From Owenia fusiformis (Eukaryota > Annelida > Polychaeta > Sabellida > Oweniidae), in NCBI GenBank assembly GCA_903813345.2, contig CAIIXF020000002.1, positions 17,741,467 through 17,805,466 on the forward strand: a stretch of 64,000 nt of DNA. The letters run 5' to 3'. The notes beneath the pieces were generated by a model, which was given only the letters and a program-made list of their open reading frames with translations, was not told the origin of the DNA and did not search any database. Positions 36,201 to 49,299 of the stretch are shown piece after piece (position 1 is the stretch's first letter; every line of letters begins with the position of its first letter). The position numbers were made by a program, and so were the translations under genes.

Positions 36201-39200
36201 CAAAGATAGTGATGACAGTTCTGATGATGATGAAGACTCGGAAACATTACTTATATGTTCGCAATGCAACAAAGAATACACATCTGAAACTGACTTAAAA
36301 GCACATACTGAACTCCACAGAGACAACAAACATAAGTTGAACTTATGTCATATTTGTCCGAGACAGTACAAAAAACTGAAAACCTTACTGAATCATGTAT
36401 TGGTGCACCACAATGACTCTAATGTTGATGACACTGAGACTGAAAATCAGGAAAGCGAGACAACGACAACTTGTATGTTTTGTTATGATACAATCCCCAA
36501 GAGGAATCTCAATGCTCACATATTTACAGAACATAAGATAAAGAGGAAAAAATCAAAACAATTGTGCCTTAGTAACATAAATCATGATAAACAATCGAAG
36601 ACTAAATCTGCTTTAAGAAAACGTGTAGATACGCAACATGAACATGGTGAAACAATTCGTGAAAAACTTAAATGCAACGATTGCGAAAAAGTTTTTGGAA
36701 CTAAGAAAGGATTACTTAGACATATGACAAAAAGACACAAAGAGCTTAGACTACAGTGCCACCTTTGTGAAGGTATATTTACTTCAAAGTCAAATCTTTG
36801 TGATCACATTATTCAAAATCATGATACCTACAAAGTCATCAAATCTGAAGAAAACACAAATGGAGAAACTACATCTAATAATGAATTAACATGTGCATTC
36901 TGTGAAGTTGCTATCATTGGCTTAGATTCGTTGCATGAGCATATAAAACTTGAACATTTAAGAGAATCAATGAATGATGTTGAAGAATTATTTTGTACAA
37001 AATGTGACAAAACTTTTGAATCTGCTCATGGACTAAATAGACACAAAAAATTAAAACACACGAAGCCCTCATTCAAATGTCATTTGTGTGAAAGTTTACT
37101 AAAGACAAAATACAGTCTACGTAAGCATATTACACTTAGTCATGATCTGGAGAAAGACATTGATTTCGAAAACGAGGAAGTGAAGGTGAGCACTCAGGAG
37201 GCATCCATGAAATGTCCATTTTGTAAACTTGGTTTAATTACCCTAAAGGAGTTACACGAACACATCAAACAGAACCACATTCTGGGAAAGAAATCCAAAT
37301 TAGGCCCTGGACGGAAGAAAAACGACAAAACTGGCAAATCGAAATTGAATATACACACTTGTGAAAAATGTTCAAAAGTTTTCCATACAGCAAGTGGCTA
37401 TAGCAAACATCGAAAAACAGTATGCTCCGGAAAATACCTTGTTTGTCCACATTGTGATAAACAGTTTCTTTGGGAGTATCGATTACGTGAACATATCATA
37501 TTTATGCACAACAATAAAGAAAATGGTCCTATTGAGAAACATCATGGTGTGACATTCCCAGAAGGGCCGCCTTATCAATGCTGTCATTGCGAAGAAAAGT
37601 TTGAGAAAAAGACACATTGGTTGAAGCACCGTAGCGTCCATATTGATCACCCGTTCATATGTGAGTACTGCTCTAAACAATATAGATCCCAGGGCCAGTT
37701 GAAGACACACATACGCTCTCAGCATAATGGTGAACCTGCCGTTCAATTGGAGCTCCAGAAACCCCAAGGAGAGTCTCAAGGTCCTCCATATACATGTAAA
37801 GAATGTGGAAAAATGTATGAGACTGAAAATGGTCTTATGAAACATTTCAAACTACACACTGGTGATTTATATACATGCGACTACTGTGGAAAACAGTATG
37901 TACAGCGTCAGACCTTAATGGACCATATAAGGACGAGACATACGCACAACACGAGGGCAATGCCAGAGAATTATCTTACTGGACCGCCATATAAATGCCC
38001 TGATTGCCCGAAGGTTTTTAAACTTATGGGGCAGTTTAGAACTCATCATAGATGGCACTCTGGCAAGCTCTTCTCATGTGACAAGTGTGGTGAGTTTTAT
38101 TCATACTTGCTATAGTTTCAGCAATTTTTGATGTAGCACAGGGTGTTCCAACAATGGAACAATCACTATTTTTAATTAATCTATTCATTCAACTGCATTT
38201 TTCAGTACAGAAAGTACAATTTACAATTATGGATGACAGCATTGTTACTTGTTAAAAAGGCCTACTGTGAAAAATTAAGATGACTTTCAATTTTATGTAA
38301 ATAAAAAAAATGTGTCGACTAATGAGATATCTATGGTTTTTGCCATTTCATTTGATATATTGGTTTCTTCTTTCATAAAGTTTTAAGAATAAAGGTTGAG
38401 ATTGTAAACAAGCAATTTGTCCTAACATCCTAAAGTATTGATTGCATATTTTGGGACTCATCCAATGGACTTCATGTAGTACTTAAAGTCTTGAAAACCA
38501 ACAATAATTTCATCTTTCAGATAAGTGCTCCGCCTTCATATTTTTGATGAACCAAATGATTATCATACATGATGTTTGCTTTTCCAGACAAGAAGTTTGC
38601 CAGTCTGTCAAGACTTACACGTCATGTAGAGTCGAGCCATCAAGGCAAGCGCTACCAGTGTCACACATGCGATAGAGTTTACATGTCCAAGTGAGTATTT
38701 TATATCGTTAACCAATTATGATATTATTTTGTTTTATAGTCAGGGTAGCCACAATAGTTGAAGACAAGAATACCTCAATTAAACAAATGGTCATTTAGTC
38801 CATTGCTCAATGCAGTCAAACAGCTCATGAGCTGTGAGTTTCAAACGTGATTTTAACTATGACATGATAAAGGCCAGTGAAAGGTAACTTAATCGGTTCA
38901 GAATGCAGTTATTGCATCCTCTTTATGAACAGTGTACTGACATCTGACCAATCAATCTTCACAAATCCTTGACTTTGCCTGCCATCTTTTAAATTATTAA
39001 TTCATTTATTACACCAAACATATAATATCTAATTGCATTTACTATGTTGCCAGAACATCATGCCAGCATTTATTTCAAATTTAAACTCTCATAATTGGTT
39101 ACAGGAAGCTGCAGTATTCAAAGAGTACTAATCGCAAGCTGGGGATCCAGGTTTAAAATGTGTGTGTTTGTGATAATCAGCTATAATTACCATTAGCATT

Positions 39201-39775
39201 AAATTGTATATTAAATATGGTATAATCCTTCCAGGGGTAAATGTCACCAGCACATGCGGAACAAGGGCCATCTGAAAGGAGGGGAGAAACAGGATGTTAA
39301 GAAAAATGTGTCAAAAATAATCGAACCTCAAGAGCCAGAACACCCAGTCCCTGCACCCATGGAGACCTCAGAGCCACATTTACTTCAACCCATGTTACAA
39401 CCGATACTCAATGCTCCAATAATTAACCAGAATATCCACACAGGGCAGTTAGAGCAACAATTAAATACACCCCTCCTTCATAACTTCTCAAATCAGGGTT
39501 TAGAGCATCAACATATACCAGATCAACGAAATCTTGCAGTACCTAACAGTGCCTTTAACCACCTGGTTTACTCAAATCAACCAAATCAATCTGGTTTTAT
39601 AACAAACTTCCATCGAATGCCAAATTTTTCGAACCCAGGAGGGAGCTACCAGCAGGCTCTTCAATCTACTATCAGCACTCCCCCTGAGGAAAACAAAGAA
39701 ACCGATTCCGCCCAGAATCTTGTTATTCCTTCTAAAATGCAAACTCAGGTGTACCAGCATTGGACTACATATTGA
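33230..39775 (+). CDS. ZF-1: 18-finger C2H2 zinc-finger protein
   Basis: Exons 33230-33313, 34690-35065, 36029-38089, 38588-38690 and 39235-39775 join in phase to 1054 aa. The first exon is an open frame into a GTAAGA donor; if it is not used, translation could start at 34702. After it comes an N-terminal alpha/beta-looking domain of about 90 residues (KLETFIKGLEKSI to RRKQRLGHIINYAIEQ) shared with ZF-2 and ZF-3. Then come a Lys/Arg patch, an acidic Asp-rich stretch and 18 C2H2 fingers. Finger 10 ends H-x4-C. Late fingers are joined by GPPY linkers (EGPPYQC, TGPPYKC). Finger 17 is split by a phase-1 intron after Cys-Gly, and finger 18 by a phase-2 intron. The C-terminal ~140 residues are Gln/Asn/Pro-rich and may activate transcription. 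Nuclear DNA binding is inferred from the fold; the target is unknown. Confidence 0.9.
33551..34252. mobile_element. hAT-like remnant with BED/TTF-type finger peptide
   Basis: AGGTCTAGATAAGCTG at the left is inverted against AACTTATCTAGACCCC at the right. An internal ORF at 33945-34130 (+) opens MPGPLRSFRPDWKAGRPWL and carries GKMTCGICLKYG, resembling the N-terminal finger of hAT-derived proteins (KFRPEW...W..Y....MFC..C pattern). The catalytic part is absent. It lies within ZF-1 intron 1. Confidence 0.5.
35125..35707. mobile_element. 583-bp mariner-like MITE with ~165-bp arms
   Basis: TA|CAGGGTAGTCAAAAAAATGG opens at 35125, and CCATTTTTTTTACCACCTTG|TA closes at 35707. Complementarity continues inward about 165 bp (CTCATATCTTTGTCATTTT, CATGACCATCA and ATTGATAGTC on both sides). 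It begins 60 bp past the donor of a ZF-1 exon. No transposase ORF is present. Confidence 0.75.
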
Positions 39776-39778
39776 TTA

Positions 39779-39935
39779 CAGTAAAACCTGTATATCCTGT
39801 AACACCTCTCGATTTAAACATTTTTTCTTGGTCCCATTTTTTATAATCTCATTAAAGAAACTTTGAAATGTGGAACCTGTTATTCTGAACACTTTTAGTC
39901 TGTAGCAGTATAGTTTGGATTACACAGGTTTTACT
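39779..39935. mobile_element. Pogo/Tigger-like MITE in ZF-1 3' UTR
   Basis: TA|CAGTAAAACCTGT at the left and ACAGGTTTTACTG|TA at the right form a perfect 13-bp inverted repeat with TA duplication. It begins three bases after the ZF-1 stop codon. Relatives are at 15099 and 19032. Confidence 0.8.
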
Positions 39936-41840
39936 GTACATTTTTTATGATCTAAATGTTTTAACTTAATAGGTTTAAGACTTAAGTGTAACCATTAAGA
40001 AGTGGGAACAGTGTATAATGGCCAACTTTTTAGTGACACGTACCAGTGTTTGCATCAATGGCATTTGGTGTCTCTAACAAATGGTTACACTTGCAATTGT
40101 AATCAGACTTTTGTCATATTGTAAGTGCCTTGTTAAGGAATGATTTCATTGAAGAGGAACTTTTTTACATGAGCTTAAAAGAACTAGAAGGGATGCAAGT
40201 ACATGTAGTTTCAAACACTTGTCACAAACATAGCCTACATTAAAATTATGATGGTAAGAGAGGCATTTGCATATTTTTTAAAAGCTTGCTTCCAACCCTT
40301 TTTACTCTCCATCATTGTCTTGCCTAAAGAGTGTGTACCCCCTCCTGTGTACTTCACCTTTCCAAAGTTTGAAGTACATATGGGTACAAAGTCTTTAGGC
40401 AAGACTATCTCCCAGTCTCAATCCCTTCTATTATTATAATTCTTTTCATGGTAAAAGGTAGTAAAATAACATTATCTACAGTTATTGTACCTCCCTGTGT
40501 TCATTGATTTTGATAAAATTTAATCTTGTAAACTCAATGCTGAGGAAAAATGATAGTGATTACTGCAAAATGACATCAAGTATAATGCATGAAAATTCTT
40601 GCCACTTTATAAGATATTTTCAATTAGATCTAGCAGTAGTATGTATGCAAAAAGTATGAACCATTGTAAAGTTTAGTTGCATAGTGTACATCATAATAAG
40701 GCCAAGGTAATAATCAAGTGATATCTAGATTAATAGACCATTATACCTTGTACTTTTATTTATATGATTTTTCCATTAAACCTATGTACTGGAATCTAAT
40801 TCCTTGTTTCATATTTTAAAATAGAAATGTTAATTGTGGCATACTTTAGATACTGTAAAATAATCTTGCGACTGTTTTAATTTGATGATTTGCCACTTAA
40901 ATCAACGCTCAAAAACCAGTTCACAATGTTTTAATGAATTTTCACTAAAACAGCCCAAGACCTGCCATAATGGTTAATCAGATTTGCATGCATATATAGA
41001 GGTTATTTAATGGGAGAGATGGAATATGAATTTTATTTCGAGGGAAAATATGATATTGACCGAGGAAAATATCATATTGAACAAGGGTGACAACCCGAGT
41101 GTAAAAATGATATTTTCCGAGGCCAATATCATAATCATATTTTCTCAAGGAAAAAATTCATATTCCATCACGACCATCAAGAACCTATTTATTCCATAAC
41201 ATTTTTCTGAAACTTGTTTGTATGTCGTCATCCAATTAAATGATACAATCTAATTTATCGAATGACATTTTCAACTTTTATTAACAAATTTTAAAATAGA
41301 AATAATTTATAATACTAATATGGATCATAATACTGTATACCAGCCATAATAAAACAAAATAAGTCTTATGAAATTTTTTGATACAGGATCTGACACGGGA
41401 TTTCGGCTGATACGAGATCTGATACGGGATTTTTTGAATATCAATTTTATTCCCTCTTATTTTCCCGGAAAATTATTATGGAATACTGTAATTCATCTTA
41501 TTGTCTAGCTCTTCTCTATATATAGTACTATGTAAATTGTATTTTACTAACTGAACTTAACACATGTAGTTTATGATAAAAGATCTGTTAATATTTATTT
41601 AGCATTTTTATTAAACCTTTATAACAGCATCATACATCCATGACTTACATGTAATAAATAGAGTACTGTGCCCTCCTCAGCTATTTATTTCCGAATTATA
41701 CAAAATCATGCTTTTTATCTCTCTACCACAAGTGGTGACATGTTTTCATGTTATATTATATGTATTTATATATTTCCAACAATAGTAAAAGCAAGAAAAT
41801 ATAAACAAAAGTGGATGACACCCTATTGGGCATATGGAAT
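39936..41840. other. Intergenic / ZF-1 3' flank
   Basis: This stretch lies downstream of ZF-1. It contains CATTAAACCTATGTACTGG and several AATAAA-like sites (for example 41655-41660) but no exon-like ORF. At 41020-41171 there is an AT-rich inverted repeat (GATGGAATATGAATTTTATTTCGAGG against GGAAAAAATTCATATTCCATC) with internal GATATT/AATATC palindromes. Confidence 0.5.
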
Positions 41841-41844
41841 GTTG

Positions 41845-41966
41845 TTATAGTCTCCAAACTTTTTGTGGATGATGTTCGACAGTAGGTGTTTGGCATTCAG
41901 GTTGGTGTTAACTGTTAAGCATCTGTAACAAAAGGCTGGTGGAGACATTTTTCATATGTTAATGCC
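41845..41966. mobile_element. 'GTGGTGACATAA' repeat, copy 4
   Basis: Contains GTTATAGTCTCCAAACTTTTTGTGGATG, a TGTTTGGCATTC core and GCATCTGTAACAAAAGG, in the same order as the other copies. Confidence 0.55.
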
Positions 41967-42283
41967 TTGTTTCTCTTGTTATTCCGATCTTGAAAAGTAC
42001 ATTATATGATATTAGATTTCAATAAAAAATAATAATTACAAGATACTACATATATTTGAATGTTTGGCGTTGCAAAGATTAACAGGATAAGGCCTAAGTT
42101 AACAGGATAAGGCCAATGGAATAAAATTGCACCAAAGAACATAAATTCTACACTCTCTGCATTACTTAGCAGTTTCTTCAATTTCGGTGTTAATTTGAAA
42201 GAAATGACTTGTGTGTAATAACATTGTTTTTCTCTTCTTTTCCAATTTTGTTTTTTCACTACTTTCAACACGATACCTTATCT

Positions 42284-42532
42284 GGAGGCCGTTTCTCGAA
42301 ACTTATCTTTATTAACGAATCGTTGATAGCGAATCGTGGATTCCTTTCTAGTTTTGGACATCGCATCGTTAATGGAATAACGAGACCCCCATTCATACTC
42401 ATAAAATCAATCATGGATAACAAATAAATCGTTAAAAATCATGACATTAACTTTTGAGAAATGAAAAAAAAAATGTTATTAACAATTGAATTAACAATTC
42501 ATGATAATGAAACTTTCGAGAAACGCCCTCCT
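42284..42532. mobile_element. MITE with GGAGGCCGTTTCTCGAAA ends
   Basis: GGAGGCCGTTTCTCGAAACTT is answered by AACTTTCGAGAAACGCCCTCC. Internal GAATCG/CGATTC-type motifs continue the foldback. It is non-coding. Confidence 0.65.
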
Positions 42533-42955
42533 GATTCTTAGAAGTAGGTATTAGATTTACATGTAGTTTTACTTCGGGTTGAACAGTGTATCTCATCAAT
42601 ACCTGAATGTGTAAATATCACGAACAGTCACGCTGTAACCTTTCATTTATGTTCAATTTATTAATACAACTCTAAAAATATAAGTTTATTTACTGTTAAC
42701 ATATTAATAAAACATCATAAATGAAACCATTAACAACCACCATGATATATTATACAGAGAATATACAACATAAACAGCATGAATATGACATTTTATAGAA
42801 AATACTTGACGTATACAAAATGCTGAATAAATACTTAAAAATTGTTATTCTAACCCAAGTTTTAATTTGTTTTAATGCAATTAGCTCAAGACAATAATGT
42901 GTGATGAAAGTAGAATCATTTAGCATGAAGTGTTTTTTTATATTAAAAGGACTGG

Positions 42956-43285
42956 TCTCAGCTTGGAAAATGGAAGTTCACCAGTCTACTGCACGTTACG
43001 CCTGCTTTTGACAGTTTTGATATTTTATTTGGGTGTTATTTCTATATTTTTCATAAAAAATTATTAGCACAGTAGACTGATGAACTTCATTCTCAAAAGT
43101 GAGACTTGTCTTTTATTAAATGGTCTACTGCACGTTACACTTGCAATTTTGATATTTTTACATATTGTAGATTTAAAAGTCCATCGTCTTTTGAATATTC
43201 ATAATTTAATTTGGGTGTTATTTTTATATTTTTGCATAAAAAAATTATTAGCCCATGAGACTGTTCTTCAAACTGAGACTTGTAT
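42956..43285. repeat. Tandem pair of ~140-bp foldback units
   Basis: CAGTCTACTGCACGTTAC and TTTGGGTGTTATTTCTATATTTTTCATAAAAAATTATTAG occur near 42983-43070, then again near 43120-43250 with an inserted segment. Within unit 1, GAAGTTCACCAGTCTACTG is inverted against CAGTAGACTGATGAACTTC. Confidence 0.6.
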
Positions 43286-43559
43286 TTTCATTACTGAACC
43301 AGTGAGGAGTGATTGCCATCCATTGTAGTAGTGGTTCCTTCAATGCAGTACCTTCAAAGCAAAAACTCAGATCTAAATACAAGTAATTCATTCATATTGT
43401 ATATTCAATAATCCACTTACTTAAATGAAACCATACATAGTCCACATCACTGTCCTGCAATATACTGGGATAAATATTTGATCTTATTAATCTGATGAAA
43501 CAAAATTCCAGTCGAAACTTTTTTGTAGTGAGATGTCTCTAGCAAGTTCAACCAATGTT

Positions 43560-46500
43560 TCACCCAAGTTCCATTTGTAAGGGATTCAATCTGGGATGGT
43601 CCATGGATTTATTCAATAGTACAGCATTGTTCGTAAAATCCTTGGTGTTAGTGGAATCTACAGGTCGCCTGTAAGGAATTCCCTCCCTTGTCTGGTGGTT
43701 TTGTTTCTGCATGTGAAGTTTACATTTCGCTCTGGAACAACAATTGCATTTTTGTTGCATTTATCTTTTATTATTAAGACATCATAATCGTAATTCGATT
43801 TTTGGTCAAATTCTAATTAAAAGTAAATAACTGTTATAGTAAAACTTGGTTTCCAAAGGAGCACAGCTGAAACCAGCTTTGTGTACCCATTAAGGTATAT
43901 ATAACAGTTTTTATGCCATTTTTAATTCCTTAATCCCTAGAATTTTGTATTTATTGGGTTGTTTTGGTTTACATCTTTTATATATATACACAATTTGACA
44001 AATTAGTGGCATACATGAAACCGATTTCAGCTTTTATATTATTCAAAATTGTTGATTATCAATGATTCCCATCCCTCTGAAGTTTGAAAAATGAAAATAC
44101 CTGGGTGTTAATCCATAGATAATCCTTCTTGAAAATGAGTATATTTTGGGGATTATATGGTGCAATCTTATAGTCAATAAAATGTTTAAAAGTATATCGC
44201 AAAATGCATGAAAAAAACTCCCCCAATTCATTCTACAAACAACTTCCCCTCCTTTGTGAGACATTTCCCAAAATTTTTTTGTGAAAGTGTGAATGTAATT
44301 TAACAGATTAATGTAACAATGAGTCAACAGAATAAACAAGTGTTCCCATGCAAGGAATTAATATACACATGCTTTAATGAATTTCAGATGAGGCATATAC
44401 CACCCAGTTTAAACTTTGATCGTTAATTTGAATTTTTGACCTACCAGATGTTTGAAAATCAAGGATTGTGAGTCTCATACTACACCATTTTCTTTAAACT
44501 TGTTCCTAACAAAATTGCCTTTCTGTCGCAGTAATGCTTTATTGTAAAGAGTCCCTCATTTTAGAAGCGTTTTGGTCCTCAGATGCTAGAAGCCCTTCTC
44601 ACAGCTATGGACCAAAATGCCGCTGGAAGTATGGACTCTGTATAACAGAATAATGTACCAGCAGAAAGGCATATATTTGTTATTAATGTACCAGGAGAAA
44701 GGCATATTTGTTATGATTTGAATGGAACAAGTTTGAAGAAAACGGTGCAGTATGAGACTCGTAATCCTTGATTTTCAAACATCTGGTATGTAAAAATTCA
44801 AAATAACGGTTGAAGTTAGTACCGCATGATATACAGAGTATGGGTATGTAGTAAATAAAAACATAAAACTGATTAATGTTTAACTTCCCTGCTACTTTAT
44901 AAAGTTAAACATTTATCAGTTTTATGTTTTTATTATTTACTACATACCCATACTCTGTATAATAATATATTTGCAATGGTAATCAAAAAATAAACCAATG
45001 CGTTTGTGCAGACTTCTTCACTAACCTGGTCATAAAGGTTCTGGAACATCCAAAGCAGTGGTAGCGTTCTCCCCGATGTGTCACAGCAATATGTTCGTCC
45101 AGTACAGATTTTCTCCAGAACCCCCTATCTGAAAACAGTCATGTGTTCCTTGGGATTAGAGTGTGTTTTAATAGCATTGATACCAGACCTGACTAAAACT
45201 GAAATGCAGATTTGCTTCTCAATCTCAGTTCTAGTTCTAGGTGTTTATACCATGACCGTCCTTAGTGAAATTTTTCAATCAATCGCTTTAGTGATCTAAA
45301 ATATAATAAATTAAGATTTTTTCTCTTATTAAACCAGTTGTTGAAGAAATCTTTAAAAATTACACATCATCTTTTGAATGGTAATAAATTAGAAAATAAT
45401 TGAAACATTTTTTATATCTTCTTAGAACTAAACTGAATTTACAAAAACTTACAAAAAGTGCAAAATATAGAAGCAAGCAAAAAAGACTGGGAGTACAGTG
45501 CAGTGTTTTAAGATCCAACCTATATATCATTGCATGTGTTAGTGTTAATCTGATTCAATAAAAATTGTAACTTACCACAGATTGAACACCGGATCATATT
45601 ATCTTGGGAATGCATGGTGAAGTGGAATCTAAACCTTGCCATTGAACTGCACATTTTATCACAGCCCTCATAAGAACATCTATATGGCGGTGCACTGCCG
45701 TAGTTCAATGGTAGCGGCTTTGAGTTCGGCATATGCTTGGCCTCGATATGTTTTTTCAGACTGTATTTTGTTGGAAATTGTTTCGGACATTTGTCACATA
45801 TAAACATCCCAGTGTGATGTGGCTCATGTTTCCTCAAGCCACTTGACGATTGGAATGTTTTATCACAGGTTTTGCATTTGTAGAGTCGGGATATTCTTCC
45901 TTCGATACATATCTCATTTTCTGGGTCCATATCATGAGCGATAATAAGATGTTGTTTTAGTCTTCCGGGGGATGTGAAGGCTTTGCTGCATACTTCACAG
46001 ATGTATTGTTTTTCTAAGTGTTTGTCCCTACGATGCATCTTCCACTGAAGAAGGCTAGAGGACACTGTGTCACATTCAGTGCATTTGTACGGGGGGCCTG
46101 CTGGAGGTTGAATTTTGTTTCTTTCGGGTGGTTTTATTTTATGACCCCGCCTCAAATGAACTTTCAGCCGGGAGCTTTCCGCAAAGGTTTTTGGACAAAG
46201 ATTACATTTTGTTCTGGCCAAGATGTTTGCCTGGGAGCACTTATGTTGTCGTAAACTTGTAAAATCTTGAAACTCTTTGCCACACTGTAGAACACTACAT
46301 GTATAAGTCCTAGTATTTATTTGGAGTTCATCACCGCTACTGTCACTTTGTGGAGGAATTTCAGCATCAGAATGTGTTGCCTTAATGTGCAATTTCAGCT
46401 GACATTTGGATGGAAATTTTTCAGCAGAGCACAAAAAACATGCTAATTCTTGAAATGGGGATTTTCCATTTAAATGCCTATTTAACGCATTTTCATTATC

Positions 46501-49299
46501 AAATTGTTTGTTACAAAGTTTACAGGCTCTTTGTAGATTCTGAGTTTGTGTGGGAACATGTTCCATCTCTATATGGTAACTTAAGCGACATTTGGACTTG
46601 ACTTTCTCGGGGCAAAACTTACATTGAAGTGATCGAAAGGGTGGTCTCCCATCTAAATGCCTCGTTAATGCACGACCCGAGCTAAACCCTTTGCCACAAA
46701 GTTCACAAGAATTTTTGCCACTTTCTTGATTTGAAATGGGCAATGGATGACTCGGATGAATGTCAACCATGTGTTCAGTCAATAGGGAGTTTGATGCAAA
46801 TCGTTTAGGGCATGAAGGGCATATAATCTTATATTCATATGTTATTTCAAATTCAGAACTTTGCTGGTGATCATCTTTCAAATGCACAATCAAAAGGCAC
46901 TTTGATCTGAATTTTTCTGAACATTCTGGACATTTGAATTCATGATAAGGGGGTCGCCCATTTAGATGTCTATTCAAGCAACTAGAACTTGAAAATTCTT
47001 TTTTACAATTACTACAAGCCTTTGTAGATTTCTCTCTGTCCAATGTTTGTTTAGTACTTTCTTCTTCAGCACTTCCTGGGTGCTCTTTCTCTATATGAGC
47101 ATTCAGAACACATTTTGATTTAAATTTTCCAGGACATTTAAGGCAGTTGAAATCTGGATATGGAGGTCTTCCGTGAAGATGTCTTCGCAAGCCACTGTGA
47201 GTGTAAAATTCCAAGTTACAATTTACACAAGTTTTCTTCTTAGCTTCTTTAGAGTTCAAATGTTGACCTTTAACTTTTTTAGACCCTGGATGAACATCAT
47301 TAACATGGCGATTCAGGTGACTTAGGGATGGGAAACACTCCTTACAATTTGGACATTTGAGTTTTGGAATAGGTGAACTGCGCTTCAAATGTCGACCCAA
47401 TTCTTTTACTGTTGTAAAGGAATTCTTAACAGATTTACATGCTCGATTCTTTTTACATTTACCAGTTTCTGTAGTGGTATTTCTGTCAATGTCAGTAAGT
47501 TCAACTTCATCAGTGTGTGCTAAATCTGTGTGTCCATCAATGTGGGCTGAATCGCTAGTGGTATGAGTGGCTTCAATGTGGTCATTCAATTCTTTCATAG
47601 TGCCAAACCTGGCTGGGCATTCTTGACCCTTTCCTGTATTGTGATGCTCAATATCTATAATATCCTCTTTTGTTTCAACATCCACCTCCAACATGTCCAA
47701 TGCATATATGTTTTTTTCTACTGGTTGCATTGATTGTTCCTGATTCCCTCCCTCCATATGGATCTTCATATGTGTGTTAAAATCTTTCTTAGTTTCAAAT
47801 GTTTTGTAACAAACTGAGCAACTTGTTTGCGATGCTTCAATTGTTTTCTTTTCTTTTTGTATTTCAGGTTCATTAATCTGTAAATACTGATTCAAAGAGA
47901 ATGAAGAAGTTTGCTTTTCATTTTTATCGCTCGGCTCCTCCTGTTGGTGTCTCACTATATTTTCAGTATTATCATCATCAATGGTTTCCATTTCGAATCT
48001 TATTTCATTATCATTTGATGGTGTATTAATTGCTGTGTTGTGACCTAGGCCATCATCATGTGCATCTTCTTCATCTTCATTGTCCTCAAGTGACAGTCTG
48101 ATATCATAATTGTCTGAAATAATAATATTGATCAATTCAAGAATGCAAAAATTGAGGAAAAATTATAATTTATCAAAATTGTGAATAAACTTATCACAAT
48201 TTATATATATATATATTTATGTAATAAAAAACAATGCATTAACATACAAAATGTCAGCACCTGCCATTTTTAACAGAAGCCAAATGACAAGCTCCAAACA
48301 TCAACCACCTGACATCGTCACAAAAAAAGTTGGAAACAATAACAATTTGTCTTTGATTAAGTGGTAATGACATAATCACTTTCTCTTTGCTGAGAAGTTC
48401 TTGTATTCAACTTCTGAAGTTCCTCTAAAGTACAGTAAGTTATCATTATAATGGTTGATTTTTGATACATAATTGATAAAGACCCATTTCTTGGTAAATG
48501 TAGGTAGTGATCTAGCTGATCTCTCTTCACATTTGTGTATCTATATGTACTGTAGTCACTGATTTTATATGTTGGACATTTCCCTGCCATTTTCACATAC
48601 GTACTAATCAATAATTTTCTCAAATGAGAGGTTCTTTAAAAATTATCCAGCAACTATTATTGAAAATTGGTATTCTAAATGGAGTTTAACTTCAAAAAAT
48701 TTGTTATGCTTTTAATTTTTCTATTCATGAAAGCAATATTGAATATTGATAAAAATCTCAACATTTTGATTAAAATACTATCACTCTTATCTCTAGAAAC
48801 ACATATACTTCCCAACAATCAAGAAAAAGATTACTTTAACATGCTTTTTCTTTGAAATAAAAAAAAAAGAAAAAGATAACTTACATTTTGAAGATTCATA
48901 GTTCTGTGATTCACATTCCAACAGTTCCGGTATCTGTTCCCCACCTTTTGCCAATTCTGGGCTGTTATCAATTGCTATTGCCTGTGATACAACTGGATGA
49001 CTGCTGGTTAATAGACTATTAGATTCAACAATTTCTTCTCTTGAAGAGTCATCTGTTTGAACGATTTTCTTCAGTCTTTCATCGCTGAATTGTACTAACT
49101 GTCGGATGGAATCCCAGCTGTCTTTGTTCAAACCAGATGGGGAGACATGGTATGACTGTGTTTTATTGAGTACTTTACTAGACAACATGAACATAGTGTT
49201 AAACTCAATGTCTGCAACAGAACTGAAAGTCATTTTCCAAGACTTCAGCATATGTTTTTCCAACTCCTGTATGTGCTGCTTGATCTTAATTTCCCCCAT
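43560..49299 (-). CDS. ZF-2: C2H2 zinc-finger protein with altered fingers
   Basis: Coding exons 48885-49299, 45576-48113, 45026-45128 and 43560-43731 join in phase to 1075 aa. The start ATG (49299-49297) follows a 5' UTR exon beginning at 49374. Residues 1-90 match the N-terminal domain of ZF-1 and ZF-3. An acidic linker follows, then about 20 finger units. In the central block (genomic 47390-46440) fingers occur in pairs. The first member reads C-x2-C-x12-H-L-x-G-R-P-P-[YF], lacking the second zinc-ligand His; the second is normal C2H2 with an extra SKC cysteine. Later fingers are canonical, with GPPY and APPY linkers. The phase-1 Cys-Gly split finger and a 103-nt penultimate exon are shared with ZF-1. 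The C-terminal tail is short (about 45 residues). The partner or target is unknown. Confidence 0.9.
44408..44830. mobile_element. Foldback element, family C copy 1
   Basis: GTTAATTTGAATTTTTGACCTACCAGATGTTTGAAAATCAAGGATTG at the left is mirrored on the right by the complementary CAATCCTTGATTTTCAAACATCTGG order; GGTACTAACTTCAACCG-type ends are present. A second copy is at 55147-55482. It lies in the last intron of ZF-2. Confidence 0.75.
44831..44960. repeat. 130-bp near-perfect hairpin
   Basis: ATACAGAGTATGGGTATGTAGTAAATAAAAACATAAAACTGAT is followed, after a short loop, by its reverse complement ending TACCCATACTCTGTAT. The arms are about 57 bp. It abuts the family C element directly and lies in the last ZF-2 intron. 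Confidence 0.85.
48237..48374. mobile_element. 'GTGGTGACATAA' repeat, copy 5
   Basis: CATTAACATACAAAATGTCAGCACC opens and AAGTGGTAATGACATAAT closes; the internal AAAAAAAGTTGGAAACAATAACAATTTG matches its relatives. It lies in a ZF-2 intron. Confidence 0.6.

Noticed and set aside
46018-46254. Plus-strand ORFs across the ZF-2 exon
   Set aside because: They are antisense shadows of the finger-coding frame. The same applies to antisense ORFs over ZF-1 (for example 37483-37845) and ZF-3.
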